The notes under the pieces: generated by a model
Database searches by the model: none
Told to the model about the DNA's origin: nothing
What the model saw: the letters and a program-made list of their open reading frames with translations, nothing else
In this document: positions 10,873 through 22,746 of the stretch, one piece after another
How positions within the stretch are numbered: position 1 is the first letter of the stretch
How the letters are laid out: each line of letters begins with the position of its first letter
Position numbers and translations under genes: made by a program
DNA from: Steromphala cineraria
Taxonomy: Eukaryota > Mollusca > Gastropoda > Trochida > Trochidae
Reading direction: 5' to 3'
Length of the DNA stretch: 64,000 nt
Assembly: GCA_916613615.1 (NCBI GenBank)
Contig: OU744731.1
Location: forward strand, 55,496,289-55,560,288

Positions 10873-11350
10873 AGACCGAGGTAAAAGTGCCAGATTTCCC
10901 CATGGGTTGACTAAACGGTTCTGATTGGCTACATTCATGAGAACCAGATGTTATCTGCTGGAGAGTGGCAGACTTGTAACGGCTAAACTTCCAATATAGG
11001 GTTGGGCAAGGTCAAAGTTCAAGACTGGAATTTACTACTCGTGTACACAATGGTCTTGTAGTAATGCCTCTTCATCTAAACTAGTTTAATGCAAATATAT
11101 TGTGAAATGATACTATTAATTGTAATTTCAGGATATCTAATTCAATAATGAGTATTATCTATACACATACAAACAATATAATATAATAAAATTATTAGTA
11201 AATAGGTTATTATTAGATCATGCATCCATCTAAGTCCAACTTAAATGATTTGATAAACCTTTTGTTCAATAAAATATCCTGCGTGAGAATATAACTGAAT
11301 TGTACCTACTTCTAACGATGAATTCCCCTGATGAAAATATCATTGAAAGA

Positions 11351-11988
11351 TCATCTCTGAATGCTCCAGGTGTGGCCCATGTATGGTTTGTTTGGGGGAT
11401 TTGGTAGCCATGTTCTAACCAAAGTTATCATGCAGTCAGGCATAAGGTCACGTCTATGTTTGGTGCCGCTCCAAATAAAATTAGGTTGGTTTGCATGTAT
11501 TTCCAGTGCCTGTGTTTTTCTTAATTGATAACGAACGTCCCTCCAAACACCACGATGCAAAAGCATAGTCCAAAAACGTTTGTAATGGGCTTTTTTCTCA
11601 GTTCTGAATTTCTCTGATTTTGTTGGAGTATATTATCCTCCCACCACATCTGTTTGTTTGTTAAGTTTGTTATGCATGGTTTGCATAAACAATGTGGGCA
11701 CTCCTCTTCATTGTCTTCCTGTAGTATAATGAAGTAAGGATCACCGTCAGGATCTCCAATAGATACAGAGGATGTCACAACTGGTATTGCAGGCTGGGGT
11801 TGAGTGACTTCCCTTATTTCCCAATTATGGTGATGAAACAAATTGAAAACTGTTTCTCTTTGTAAAGAGGTTACCATAAGTGTAAGAGGATGAGTTTCTT
11901 CTTCGTCCATTTCTGATGAATGAAAGAAGAATGGAAAATATCCAGGGATACTCATATATAAGATCCCTTTACACATGGAAAACGTCAC
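11351..11988 (-). pseudogene. Second transposon ORF with a P2X7-type zinc-binding domain, frameshifted
   Basis: The first part (11988 down to about 11575) has an acidic N-terminus and then EECPHCLCKPCIT, a Cys/His cluster followed by QMWWEDN. Near 11570-11590, in a run of A residues, the frame shifts. It continues in the frame that starts at 11566 with LLHRGVWRDVRYQLR, then RRDLMPDCMITLVRTWLPNP and PYMGHTW. The order of a Cys cluster, aromatic/Arg helix and [IM]PxC...VR...P matches the intracellular domain of P2X7 receptors, which also occurs in proteins linked to transposons. That assignment is from memory of the family pattern. It lies about 120 bp downstream of the transposase on the same strand, inside the same terminal repeats. 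Confidence 0.55.
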
Positions 11989-12105
11989 GTTTGTAATATA
12001 CAGCTCACAGCTGTTAAACGTTAATCAGCTTTATCTTAACAAAGTTAACATCACTTGAAGGAATCACTTATACACTAAACAGTTTTATTGCTACCACTAA
12101 CCTAA

Positions 12106-13311
12106 TCAAAACAAACGGCTCACAACACGGCTCCACACGTTTCCTCTGTAGTTATAAGAGAGCGCCCTATATGTTTTCTTTTTGCGACATCTGTGTCCAT
12201 CAGGACAGCGAGAGTGCCAGATTGAAGTGAATTCTCTATTAACATTTTCATTCCAATGGCAAACAGCTAATTGAGACCTCATATTATAAGCACAATCTGA
12301 AAAAGTAATACTTTTGTCTTGAAATATGTTCATTACATTATTGAAACTTTCAACATAAAATGTATCCTTGGCCTGATTGTAATCATTTGGGTTTTTGTAA
12401 ATTACTGAACTTTGTATTACCCCTTTTAGTAAAGAAGCTGCTTTCTCACTGGTAATTACTATCCTTGATGGTTCATAATTAGGATCCGTCTTGCATCTAG
12501 ATGATGGACTGCATTGTGTGTGGTTATTTTGGTAGTGATCAACCACATTAATAAGAGACGATCTCAGCAAATCACTGTCACCATTACAATTTCGAATAGT
12601 GTAGTGAAAATGTGTTGACACTGGTTGAACTTTGTCTGATAGTAGTTCGTGCCAGGTACTTCCATGTTTGTACTTGGGACCAGTGGATATTGCAGTGAGA
12701 GATGTTGTTACTGACTTTACACCATGCCATGCGTCATTTTGATTCAATATTCAATTATCTCAAATGAATTTATTTACAGACAGGTTTCTGTCATGTGTGT
12801 GAACATTGACTGAAACATCACTGTCATCAAGGTAGTTGTATATTTCTTCAGAACCAATCCTCTCATGTCGCTGTGAAACATGGTCCTGTTGTTTAGTGAT
12901 ATGCCGACATGTCAATACTTTATATGTGTGTTCACAAATTGCCACGACACTACTGTCTTTGGCATTTTTCCGCCAACCATGTCGAGCATCTGTCATGATA
13001 TTGATGCCATCTAGTTGTTCATATCCAGCGACTTCCTCAAGAAGAGCAGTTTCACAGGAATCTTTGTATTCAGTGGCTACACACTCCTTGTAATCCTTCA
13101 GTTGTTGATTCCTGTAGTATTTTGACAGGATTCCGAATCCCGCTCCTGAACAGAATCTGTTGTATTGGATAGGTAGCATACCACTGGTGATGAATGAATG
13201 TCCTATCTTCTCATTAACACGAAATTTATTGTCAGGCAGATAAGGAGATGAGAGAGACCCTACAGACAAGTTGCTATGGAAACAGACCTCCCACTGGGCA
13301 CAGTGGGAAAT
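12106..13311 (-). pseudogene. Kolobok-type transposase, interrupted by two in-frame stops
   Basis: One frame runs from 13311 to 12106 with only two stops, both TGA, at about 12753-12764. The first part contains GAGFGILSKYYRNQQLKDY, then MTDARHGWRKNAKDSSVV (candidate first catalytic Asp), then HTHDRNLSVNKFI (second Asp). After the stops come NQNDAWHGVKSV and a Cys/His segment (HYQNNHTQC). Next is DTFYVESFNNVMNIF, where the Glu fits the third catalytic position, followed by LAVCHWNENV. The N-terminal DNA-binding part is absent or unreadable. The TTAA flanks agree with the superfamily. The stops mean no full-length product. Confidence 0.65.
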
Positions 13312-13565
13312 TCAAATTTTGAAAACAAGTTTTGAAAACAATTTAATATATATAAGATTTCTGCGATTTGTACATTATTCATATTCTCAATATATCTTCT
13401 TTACCCTCTTTTTTACACCATGGTTGAATGTCATTCCTTGGCGGTATGTAGTTATTATGATATTTTATGAAATACATGTGGATGTTGGTTATTTTCAATA
13501 TGAAACCCATTTGGACAAGAATATGTGGCCACACCTACTTTGTGCTTAGAGAATTACCCCGGCCT

Positions 13566-14760
13566 TTAAGTGTAAGAAAACTCCACTCAATGAATAATCT
13601 AACCCTGAATTGTTCATCTAAACACCGCCACTTACTCTCACAAGATCAGTGCAATTATAGGTCGACATGAATACTCGATCTGGTGTCTGGAGAAAAGCTA
13701 ATAGCTGCAATCTTAGAGAGGTTGATTAATGTCATTGACTCACCTGTCTGAGTACTGTAACACTGATCAATGTTTGGTGTCCCTGGACTGTCTGCAGCAA
13801 ATAAGTATTACCGCAGCAAATAAGTATTACGGTAGCAAGAAATGTATTCACTTGAAGTAAGTTTTGTTTTCAATGATTTGTTAGCATATATTTGGTAACT
13901 GTAATTGGCTAAAGAAGGCAATGCATAAAACATACTTTTCATCGATTATTATTCATTTTTCATCAAGAACAGCCTTTGTTTTGTTTTCTTTATTTCTAAA
14001 CTGTTGTGGTAAGTTTCTGTTATCAATGCTTAGCAAGTGAATAGACAAAAGTAAATTTCAGTACTTGCTGTATTGGTAAAACCTAATCCTGTATCAAGTA
14101 TTCACACAGCGAATTGCTGTCTGCGAGGGCGATTTGGTCCTGCCGGAAAAGTGGAAGCTCTTCTTTTACAAACAAGAATTTGGTCTGGTAATCGAGCCAC
14201 CAAAACAATCTTCTTGAGGAAATTCTGTATGACTTTGGTTTTACGAGTGAAAGAATCCTAGGTAGAAAATATACACACACTATTAATGGTTCTAAAGCAA
14301 CACGAGTAATGGCGTGAGTTAATGTTAAAAAAATTGTAATATCCGAGTAAAATTTTGCAACCAGAATTTAGATAACTTACGAATGGTTAATTTTTTTTGC
14401 TATATGTCATATAAAATAGTAATCAGATACCCAAAGTCTATTCCAGTCTTTTGACATAGAACAGGGAGCAGAATTTGTCTAGGTCACATAAATCTAGGTA
14501 AATCAATCACGCTGAGAAGTTTTTAATCAAGACGACATTATGTTAAGTCAGATAAGATTCGATGATGACCATCCTTGTCCCCTTGATCGATGTCTCTGGT
14601 CAACTTCACTAGGCTAGAGTCAGGACAGGCTGTGTTTACAATGCTTCTGGTGAAGATTATAGTGCGACCTTTGCAATACTGATTGAAAGGCGAGACTGAA
14701 TTATTACAATTTAAATTTAACTGAAGTAGTTTGTCCATATGCTTGTAAGTTCCTTGGTAT
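13566..14760. repeat. Modules M1, M1b and M2 (oldest copies)
   Basis: M1 (about 13570-13860) contains AACACCGCCACTTACTCTCA and recurs at 21040, 24510, 33220, 44340 and 55030. M1b (about 14085-14230) carries the GTATTCACACAGCG word. M2 (about 14440-14740) contains GATTCGATGATGACCATCCT and recurs at 20340, 25950 and 46510. A 66-codon minus-strand frame in M2 (14738-14538) is only loosely kept at 20490-20269, so I do not call it a gene. Confidence 0.6.
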
Positions 14761-17700
14761 GAAGCAACTGCTCAGTTATAAACAGTAATAATTTTTCACT
14801 ATCTGTTTTACAATTGGGAATAGTTCATGTAGTGGTTTGCTATCACTGCCTGGTTTTATGTTTCCCGTCACATATTTTCTTTTTCTGTGTCGGGTGAAGT
14901 GAAAATGTTGGTATTTCCATCTTGCTTTTTCTTTCTGCTCAGTTGTGCTGTTTTCTTTGGTAGGTATGATAATGCTTATTAAGATATTATTCAAGGTTTT
15001 GGGGAAATTAGTTTCAGTATAATGAATTACAAGCCAGTTCATTAACGTTTGTTGATTTTGAAAAGGAAATGCTTGAGTATAACACGTCAAACCTTCGGAT
15101 ATAACATCATCAATACAACAAACCTAAGAAAATTGTAATTATGAATTCGTTTAAAAACATTTAAAACACAGACAAACCAACTGATAGCTGTTTGACAACA
15201 GTGTTTGATAATTGCATTTTCTACAGATGTTTTACAGCTGAAAGTGGATATCATATCAATTAAAAGTAGATATTATAAACATATTAGTTATATTCTTACA
15301 ATTAATATAAGATTTAAATATGATTTGAAAAGTTTGAGTTTGAGCATTCTAGTCGGTTTTGACAAGGTACTCTTGGTTATATTGAATATTAAGATTATGG
15401 AGGCAGTAGCACGTTTTAGGGGGAATATAAGGTGATGTCAGGAAGATGAAAATAATTGGTCCCAATTGAAAGACAACGTATTTAGAAAAAATGGAGCAGT
15501 AAGTTAGGCATACGGTTCCTTTTTCTTACACAAAATGAATAAAAGTTGTTAATACAAAAATTGCTGCTAATGGACTTTATGTGAATCATTATAATTTGTT
15601 CTCTCACTATGGATGATTGGTTTGTGTAAATGAGATTATTGTCACTAGCAAAATAATACATTTAGTATAAACGTAAAATTTTCAGTGAAAAGTCCAAAAT
15701 AAAAATTTAAATTAAAACGTGCTACAACCCCTTTAATATATATGTCAATCAAACAAAGGAATTTTCTAACCTTTATTATTGAAGTGTAATTTATTTGTTT
15801 ATGAAGTAAGACTTCCCCCCTGCCCCTAAAATGATGGAAATCTTTACAAAGTGCAGCTGATTATTTGAAGTGTAAATCAAATATTCACAAAACCATCAAC
15901 AGAGAATCCTTTTTCTGATTCATTTGCATATAAAGTGAAACATGGGTATAACAAACTCCAAGGGACCAAAGGATTTAGTTCTTCATATCCGTGTTCGCTT
16001 TACGCATATACTTTTAATTATATTATATAGGGACAGGACTTGAAAATTTGTTCACTATATCCGATTGTTCGCTATATCAGAGTTTGTTATATTCGTGTTC
16101 TACTGTATAAGTTAATGCAATTATTCAAAGCATAAATGCTGATGTGGATAAACAAGAATGCAACATGTTTCCCTACCCCAGTATGTTCCTAAAAGTATTG
16201 TCTCTATGCACGCAAGAATACAATCAATTTCAATTAAGAACGTATTTGAAACCATTTTGCGTAATCATTTTATACATTTGACATAAGTCGAATACAGTAA
16301 AAAAAACGTTTATACATAAATACATTTACCATTTCACAACCTTGAACGCGCAAAGAAGGGTCGGGTAAACGAAAAGTAAGTTTTACCCCTGATTATATTT
16401 TTATTTGTATCTTTCATGAACAATGAATCAGAACTAAAGCTGTTTATATGTTAGATAATGGTTGATCGCATGTTCATTTATCGAATTTAAGACTAAATCT
16501 CTTGGATTTGTAAAGGAACATGAAGAGGTGTGATGGATTACATGCAGTACAATAAAATTGACTTCCAACATCTTTCACCACGCATGCTCAGGTTCTCCTT
16601 TCACTTCTATTTTTCTATCACCTCCTTATAGATGAAATAATGTCATGCTTAAACCTTCATTTAGTAACTAAAGAAGGATATATTTGTGACGATTTTTATC
16701 CTATTAAGAGATGTCCAGTCAAAATCAGGTTAGAGACACCCCTCTGGATTTGAACAGTAGAGTGATGTCATCATCATGGATTATTAAACACTTGGGATTT
16801 TATCTAATTTTTTAATTTTTTTAAAAATGGACACTGTTGTTCAAAAGGAAATTAGTTGAGATCAAATGGTTTTAGTTCCAAATGTTAGTCTTAGATTGTA
16901 ACTCATCAAGTTTTAAAAATTAATGTTCCTCTTCTTGATTTCAGAGACCTAATTTGTTGTGAATTATTCATTTGTCTATGCCTGCACCGCGAGTCTAACA
17001 ATCCATAAACAACATTTAAGTATATGAGAAACTCTACTTACAAACACATATTTCAAAGTTGCTCTCTCTCTCCGCACGCAACAAGGCCATTAACTCAGAT
17101 CCAAAACAGTTTAGAAAACAAACTTGCTATGTTTTTATACTGCACATAGGATTTACATTGCAGATTTACATGAAAGTTGCCAAATAAACATTTAATTCCT
17201 TTAATTAGGGCTCTACTGCCATGCATATAGCAATACATGACACATGTTAGGGAATGATCTTGCTTTAAAACAAACTACGCACATTGAATCTGATCAACTT
17301 ATTGTTGTGTTATTTACCTTAAATGTCACAGCAGGCACATATAATTATATTAAATAAATCAAAATATAAAACGTTCACTTCGTCCGTGCCATCTTTTTCA
17401 GGAAACGTTCATGAACAGCATAGTATTCATACTCTAACTTACCTGGTCATGGCGTGGGTGTATTTGGACAGCGCTCTGGTTGGAAAATGTGAGGTGATAT
17501 CTAGCAATATCTTTCTAGAAGAAGTCGGGCATCTCACATGGAAATATTTTGGAAATGCAGCTAGGAATTCCTCTGTAATCCACGATATATGCCATAGATT
17601 TTGATGTTATATATATCTTCGATGTCCTTTCTGTCAGCTTGCAATGATGAGACTGATAATTTTGTTCAAAATACATTAATGTAAGCCGATAAATATATTA

Positions 17701-19590
17701 ACAACGTTGTAACATGAGCTCCTTTTTTATTCTCAAGGATATTTACATTTATTTATAGTATAACTCCAAAACATAAAGGATCTTAGGCCTTCATTTGTCA
17801 ATAAACTTGAATCCATTTAAATAAATTGTTTGTTGTCACTGATAAGAAGCAAAATAAGATTTATGGTTTCATGTTATCTTGATTTATTGTCATTAGCGTG
17901 TGAGAGATTGGTATGTTAAGTAGTTATGTACTTTATTCACATAGATTGAGCAGAGATATAATGAAGAGTGATGACCTTAGTTTAAATGTACGTGAAGAGG
18001 AAAACAATGTTTCATCTATGATATCAATGTCTCTGGCCATCTGTTGACCTTTTTCTCTTTCCAACTCCAACTTTCCAAGACAGAAATGTTTTCAATCAGT
18101 AGAATCAGGTAAAGTACATTTTATATACATAAATTGCCTAGTTGAAAACACCTGATACAATTGTCGAGAATATTTTTCAAGATGACAAGAAGAAAAGATA
18201 GTTATGCTGCTGTAAAATGTAAGGCAAGTCAGTTAATGCAATTTTCTGTTTCTTGAATATTGAAAGACATTTTGTAGAAATAACACTTTTAATATCAAAT
18301 TGCGGAAAATGTCAATTTGTGAACAATTTGTTTTCATCTCAGGGTTTATATGTCCCGAAGAATGGTATATAATTGATCAACATCAATTCAATTAAAATGG
18401 GAAATGTAGTTTGATTTCACTTGAAATATCAGAATGAACAAATAGCCAAATAATTTGCATGTGTTAATAAATAATGCTGTTATTTGTTACATTTACATAA
18501 AAAACTAAACCCAAAATATTAATTTTGTAAATAATCATATTTTAATTTTTTCAAAATCTAAACATTCAAGGCGTAGAGAAACAATTTTGAGAAAAGGTTC
18601 ATTGTAGTATAGAAAAACAATAGTAGATTTTATTGACTTCAAATACACAAAAGACTTACATATATTTGTCATGATAACTTTCTAGGACATGAATTTCATT
18701 TTATATTTGAATGAAGAATGTATCATGAATTGCGCTGTAAGTATTCCAAGCAATATCATATCACATATCAGCATGTTTTATGAACATTTTAAAGTTAAAA
18801 AATTTTTCTGTGCTACAGTGTTCAAAGTACTTTAAAGAAGCATTATTACATGCTTTCCTTTTCCTATTTTACTTTTTCTGTGAAACAAAAAAATTGACTT
18901 TTCATTCTCCATGTATGTTGTACTTGTTGTTAGGGAAAACATGACTTATCAAGGATTTGGTGATTTTCCTTTATAAAAAAACTCTTGTTCTGAATTATCA
19001 ATTTTTTTTATTCATTTGTCGTTGTCAGGCTAGCAATAAACCTAATTTAAAAGGATTGGTTTAACAAACAAAACAGATGTAAATGGTCAAGTGTAAATGT
19101 CATTCAGGATAAACAAGAAGTTGTCGGAAGTCATGTCATGTCATGCACATAAAAAAACAATCAATTTCAATTCAGAACATACTTGAACAGGATTTTTTTT
19201 CAGGAAGAGTAACTTTGTAAGATTAATATTTAAACAAACAGGCTTATTTGTTGGCATTTTCCGTAAAATATTGTCTTGTTTCTAACTAGACCACGGCAGA
19301 TTATTCCTTGCATGCAACAGGGTCATAAATTCAGATTAAAAACATCTTGGCATGAGGCCAACAATGACAATGTTATCAGTTATGCCATATTTTTCAAATT
19401 TAAATAAAAGCACTGCATCTTAACCTTACTTTTTGCATCTATATATAATGAATTCTGACAATGAATTTGCCAAGATAATGTACAACATTTGTTAGTTGTC
19501 TTCACTGTTCTGGTGAGTTTGGATACATGTTGTAATCGGTGCTCAGGAAATGAATGAAAATAAAGTAAATATCAGAATTTGTAAACAGAA
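14761..19590. other. About 4.8 kb with no recognised gene
   Basis: This AT-rich stretch holds short frames only. The longest (14776-15090 minus, 17323-17604 plus) show no domain, no conserved copy elsewhere in the window and no promoter pattern. The one structured item is the inverted-repeat element at about 15930-16108. Confidence 0.5.
15930..16108. mobile_element. MITE-like element with about 20-bp inverted ends
   Basis: AACATGGGTATAACAAACTC at 15939-15958 is an imperfect inverted match to 16080-16099, whose complement is AACACGAATATAACAAACTC (17 of 20 identical). The interior repeats TTCGCTATATC and TTCACTATATCC-type words. This resembles the TATATCC-rich non-autonomous DNA elements common in animal genomes. 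No coding capacity. Confidence 0.5.
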
Positions 19591-21260
19591 ACCATATCAT
19601 GTATTCAGTATTCACACAGCGTGTTGCACTGTCTAGGAGGACAAACTATTGATATTTCTAAAATAGAGTGTGGGAAAGAGTTAACATTAACCACAATCAT
19701 AACATTATATTTTGTCTTTCATAAACAAATTGCACATCCCTATATTTTAAAAAAAAATCATTCTTCATTTTCAAAAGCTGCTGATTCATTTTAAAACTTG
19801 CTCGACGAAAACCTTTACCAAATATTTACATAAGGATATAATTTTTATCAAAAGTCCTCAATCTTGTATCAATTCTTGTAACAGAATACATGTAGGTCCA
19901 TGGTAACGTCCGTCGAGATAGCCATCAGTAGGTAATTGATTATGGGCATCAGATGGTTCATTAGACAAGAAAGAATACCATTGTAAACAAACAATCTTCA
20001 TCTATGGTAACAAAAGTGTTTTACTATCACTTGCTATCATTTTTACTTGTTATTATCTAAAATGTAATACTCCATCGGAAATTGAGAACAATCCCTTTAA
20101 GGTATAGACCTAGACACAGGTCATCTCATAACAATTGGTTTGAAAAAAGATAGAAATACGAAGGTTTATTTTTTCAATTTCATGATCGATCATTTTGTCA
20201 AGAAAAGATAATGATACAAGTTAAATGTAAATCTTTTGACAAGGAACAGAGACCAGCCTTTGTCTAGGTCAGGTTGAGAAGTCTTTAATCAAGACGTAAT
20301 CAGCCTGCATATACCTTAAGCTGGTCAAGACAGATAAGATTCGATGATGACCATCCTTGTCTCCCCTGAAATCAAGACAGGCTTTGTTTACAACGATTCT
20401 GCTGGAACTTTTATTGCGACCTCTTTCAAATGATTGATATACGAGACTAAAGTATAACAAATTTAAATTTAACTGATTTAATTTTTCCATATGCTTGTAA
20501 ATTCCTTATGAGGCAACTGCTCAGTTCTATCTTAAAAGCAGTATGCTCTTCTACTAAATTCATCAATTGATAATGTTATTATGTGTTTTTTTATTAAATG
20601 AGTTCATTGAGGTTTCATTGCATAGGTTTGATAAAGACTTTTGTTAACACGTTATATTCATTATCATATTCAACAGCAAGAAGAGTTTAAGCTAAGATTT
20701 CAAAGTGTGTTGTCAGTTCTTGGTAAAAGCTCCCTTCACAGTCGTGTCAAACACAATGAAAAACACACAAATGGAGAAAAAGTTTTAATCAACCAACTTC
20801 TTTGCATTGCTTGAGGTGGTTACTACAATTTTACAACGTCATCATAATTCTACAAACATCAGGTCCATCGTTTGAAAGTTGTTCATCATTAATCATGGGA
20901 TATCTCTTGTAATGAGCTTGCTGCTTTTCGTTTGTCATACTCGTATCCTCTTTACCTGAAGCAGATTTGTGGGTACTGTTGAGCAGCAATCCTGTTTCAA
21001 GTGTTTAGTTCTATTTCTAGAGAAAGAGATCTTCTTTTGAATTGTTCATCTAAACACCGCCACTTACTCTGACTAGATTAGTAAGTTATAGGTCGACATG
21101 ATTACTGGATCTGGTGCCTGGAGAAAAGCAAATAGTTGCAATCTTAGAGAGGTTGATTAATGTCATGGATTCACCTGTCTGAGTACTCGTATATTGAAGA
21201 TGTTTGATGTCCCTGGACTGTCTCAAGCAAATATGTATGTACGGTAGCAAGACATTTATC
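19591..21260. repeat. Second old set of modules M1b, M2 and M1 with promoter-flank relics
   Basis: M1b words occur at 19600-19640 and M2 at about 20220-20490. Promoter-flank relics lie at about 20640-20790, including CCCTTCACAGTCG, which in intact genes is CCCTTCACAGCG upstream of the TATA box. M1 is at 21040-21250. The stretch 20790-21010 also matches 53130-53400. No exon is left here. Confidence 0.55.
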
Positions 21261-21479
21261 CTGTTAACATCGCCATTCTCTGCCCAAATAAGCAGATTAA
21301 GTCATGAAATGTTGATTCCGCCTCTGTTCTTAGTAAACCAAAGCTGTGGTTTCCATCAGTTTCCCCTCATGGCAAAACATGGCATCACAAACCATTTGAA
21401 TTTTGTATTATTTAAGAAAATGACATCACTTTACACATGGAAAGGGTGGTTCATATCACAGTGCCTTTGTGATGAATGA

Positions 21480-22195
21480 GTAGCCAACATGATAACAAAT
21501 AAAAACTAGCTTTGATTGCATCAATGCAGGCATTCCATTCTAGTCCACAAACGTATCTAATAAGAAATGAGGTTCGATCAACATTTCATATCTTAATCTG
21601 CTTCTGTTGGGAGAGGATTCATACCACCAGCATATTGCATTACAATAACTGCAATGCAATCTTTATCAATAAAAAAAAGAGTACTAAAACAAAAGTGCAA
21701 AATGCAGAACAGCTACTCGAATCTATTTCCTGAGGCTAGTGATTGAAAGGTGTTCACACCAAGAAGGCTGCAGGCAGTGATTCTTGACAATTCATCTACC
21801 ACGACAATTAAGATTCGTTTGTAATAAGATGTTTAATCCTCTGAAAGTAATTCATTTACATTAACTACCATTTATCAGAGAAACATTTGAGACATAAGTT
21901 TTCCACAATATTGCTTCTATCCCTCTTCAGGTCTAAATGTTACATTAATATTTTACATTGACTTTTACATTTATTACTGTTCTTTTCAGCTTTTCATTCT
22001 ATCCTCCTTATCATGTTCCTTAACTCTAATGTATTATTAAAGATTAACCCTGACCGAAAGGCTTGTAAAGCTTCGAGAGTGAGAACACTAAAGGCATCGA
22101 TAAGGTGTAATTTTTTTCTGAATTGTGAGTTAAATTGAAAATCTGTAAATATTTTTTCAAAATGAAACACAAAGACATGTATCTTTATCAGACAA
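21480..22195 (-). repeat. F3 flank downstream of copy A
   Basis: The conserved block from about 21700 to 22140 recurs downstream of every family copy and contains AGGTGTTCACACCAAGAAGG. It is longest here and downstream of copy E; copies B, C and D lack about 200 bp of it. Bases 21260-21480 show nothing recognisable. Confidence 0.7.
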
Positions 22196-22201
22196 TTTAT
22201 T
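22196..22201 (-). terminator. Copy A AATAAA polyadenylation signal
   Basis: AATAAA on the minus strand, 39 nt beyond the stop codon, in the context TGCAATAAATTGTCTGATAA. Confidence 0.75.
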
Positions 22202-22240
22202 GCAATCAGGCATATGTAAACTTGAGTAATTGATTGATGT

Positions 22241-22703
22241 TTAACCATGACGTCCATGGCCTCCGCCGTGACCGCCATGACCTCCTCCACGACCTCCTCC
22301 GTGACCTCCACCTCTCCCATGACCTCCGCCGCGACCTCCTCCCCCACCATGACCTCCTCCACGACCTCCGCCTCTGCCATGACCTTCACCACGACCTCCT
22401 CCACGACCTCCTCCGCGACCTCCTCCGCGACCTCCTCCACGACCTCCTCCATGACCTCCTCCACGACCTCCTCCATGACCTCCTCCACGACCTCCGCCAT
22501 GACCTCCACCACGACCTCCGCCATGACCAGCAAGGGCAAAAGCCAGCAAGGCTGTGAAAACTGAAAAGAAAATCAAAATGCCATTATACAACTACCTCGA
22601 CCATCTCGACTTGAATATGTTCTGTCACCAAGGTAGAAAACGTTCATCTTAGGCATGTAGACAGGTTATACTTACCAAGGGCAGTTAAGATGATAAACCT
22701 CAT
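22241..22703 (-). CDS. Copy A: secreted Gly/His/Arg-rich protein, 115 aa, two exons
   Basis: Join of 22703-22676 (exon 1, 28 nt) and 22560-22241 (exon 2, 320 nt). The 115-bp intron has GTAAGT at the donor and TTCTTTTCAG at the acceptor. Splicing in phase 1 gives MRFIILTALVFTALLAFALA, a clean signal peptide with an ALA|G cleavage site. The mature chain is 95 residues: 68 Gly, 14 Arg, 12 His and one Glu (residue 68). It begins with four GHGGGRGG octapeptides and ends GHGRHG. The alternative ATG at 22591 lies inside the intron and is rejected, because the exon-1 start restores a better signal peptide and has a TATA box at the right distance. Function is unknown. Secretion plus a basic, His-rich simple sequence suggests an extracellular matrix, metal-binding or membrane-active role. 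I do not recognise a named family. Confidence 0.85.
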
Positions 22704-22746
22704 GTTGATGAAAGATGAAGTGATGTATGAACCTAGCACTCCTTTG

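Larger units (their letters stand above)
10873..13565 (-). mobile_element. Kolobok-type DNA transposon, complete ends, 2693 bp, decayed
   Basis: The termini are 12-bp imperfect inverted repeats: AGACCGAGGTAA at 10873-10884 and the complement of AGGCCGGGGTAA at 13554-13565. The flanks are CTAA (10869-10872) and TTAA (13566-13569), consistent with the TTAA duplication typical of Kolobok elements after one mutation. The flanking modules M3 and M1 are joined without an insert at 33160, 44280 and 54960, giving three paralogous empty sites. Inside are two minus-strand coding remnants (listed separately). Non-coding ends fill 10885-11350 and 13312-13553. Confidence 0.75.

Noticed and set aside
12836..13549. 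Plus-strand frames opposite the transposase
   Set aside because: Shadows of the minus-strand transposase frame, which has recognisable catalytic motifs.
14538..14738. 66-codon minus frame in module M2, similar to 20490-20269
   Set aside because: Other M2 copies at 25.9 and 46.5 kb do not keep the frame.
14776..15090. 104-codon minus-strand frame
   Set aside because: AT-rich chance frame without conserved copy or domain.
17323..17604. 93-codon plus-strand frame
   Set aside because: No recognisable domain, no second copy in the window, no promoter or splice pattern.
22234..22564. Open frames of 105-122 codons on the plus strand and a shifted minus frame over each Gly/His exon (also at 29.5, 39.5, 50.6 and 61.5 kb)
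   Set aside because: They are forced by the 12-bp repeat. Only the minus frame with Gly/His/Arg has a signal peptide, splice sites, promoter and a conserved C-terminus.
22561..22591. ATG at 22591 (and equivalents) as the start of the family protein
   Set aside because: It lies inside the intron, gives a poorer N-terminus, and has no TATA box nearby, while exon 1 with its TATA box is conserved in all copies.
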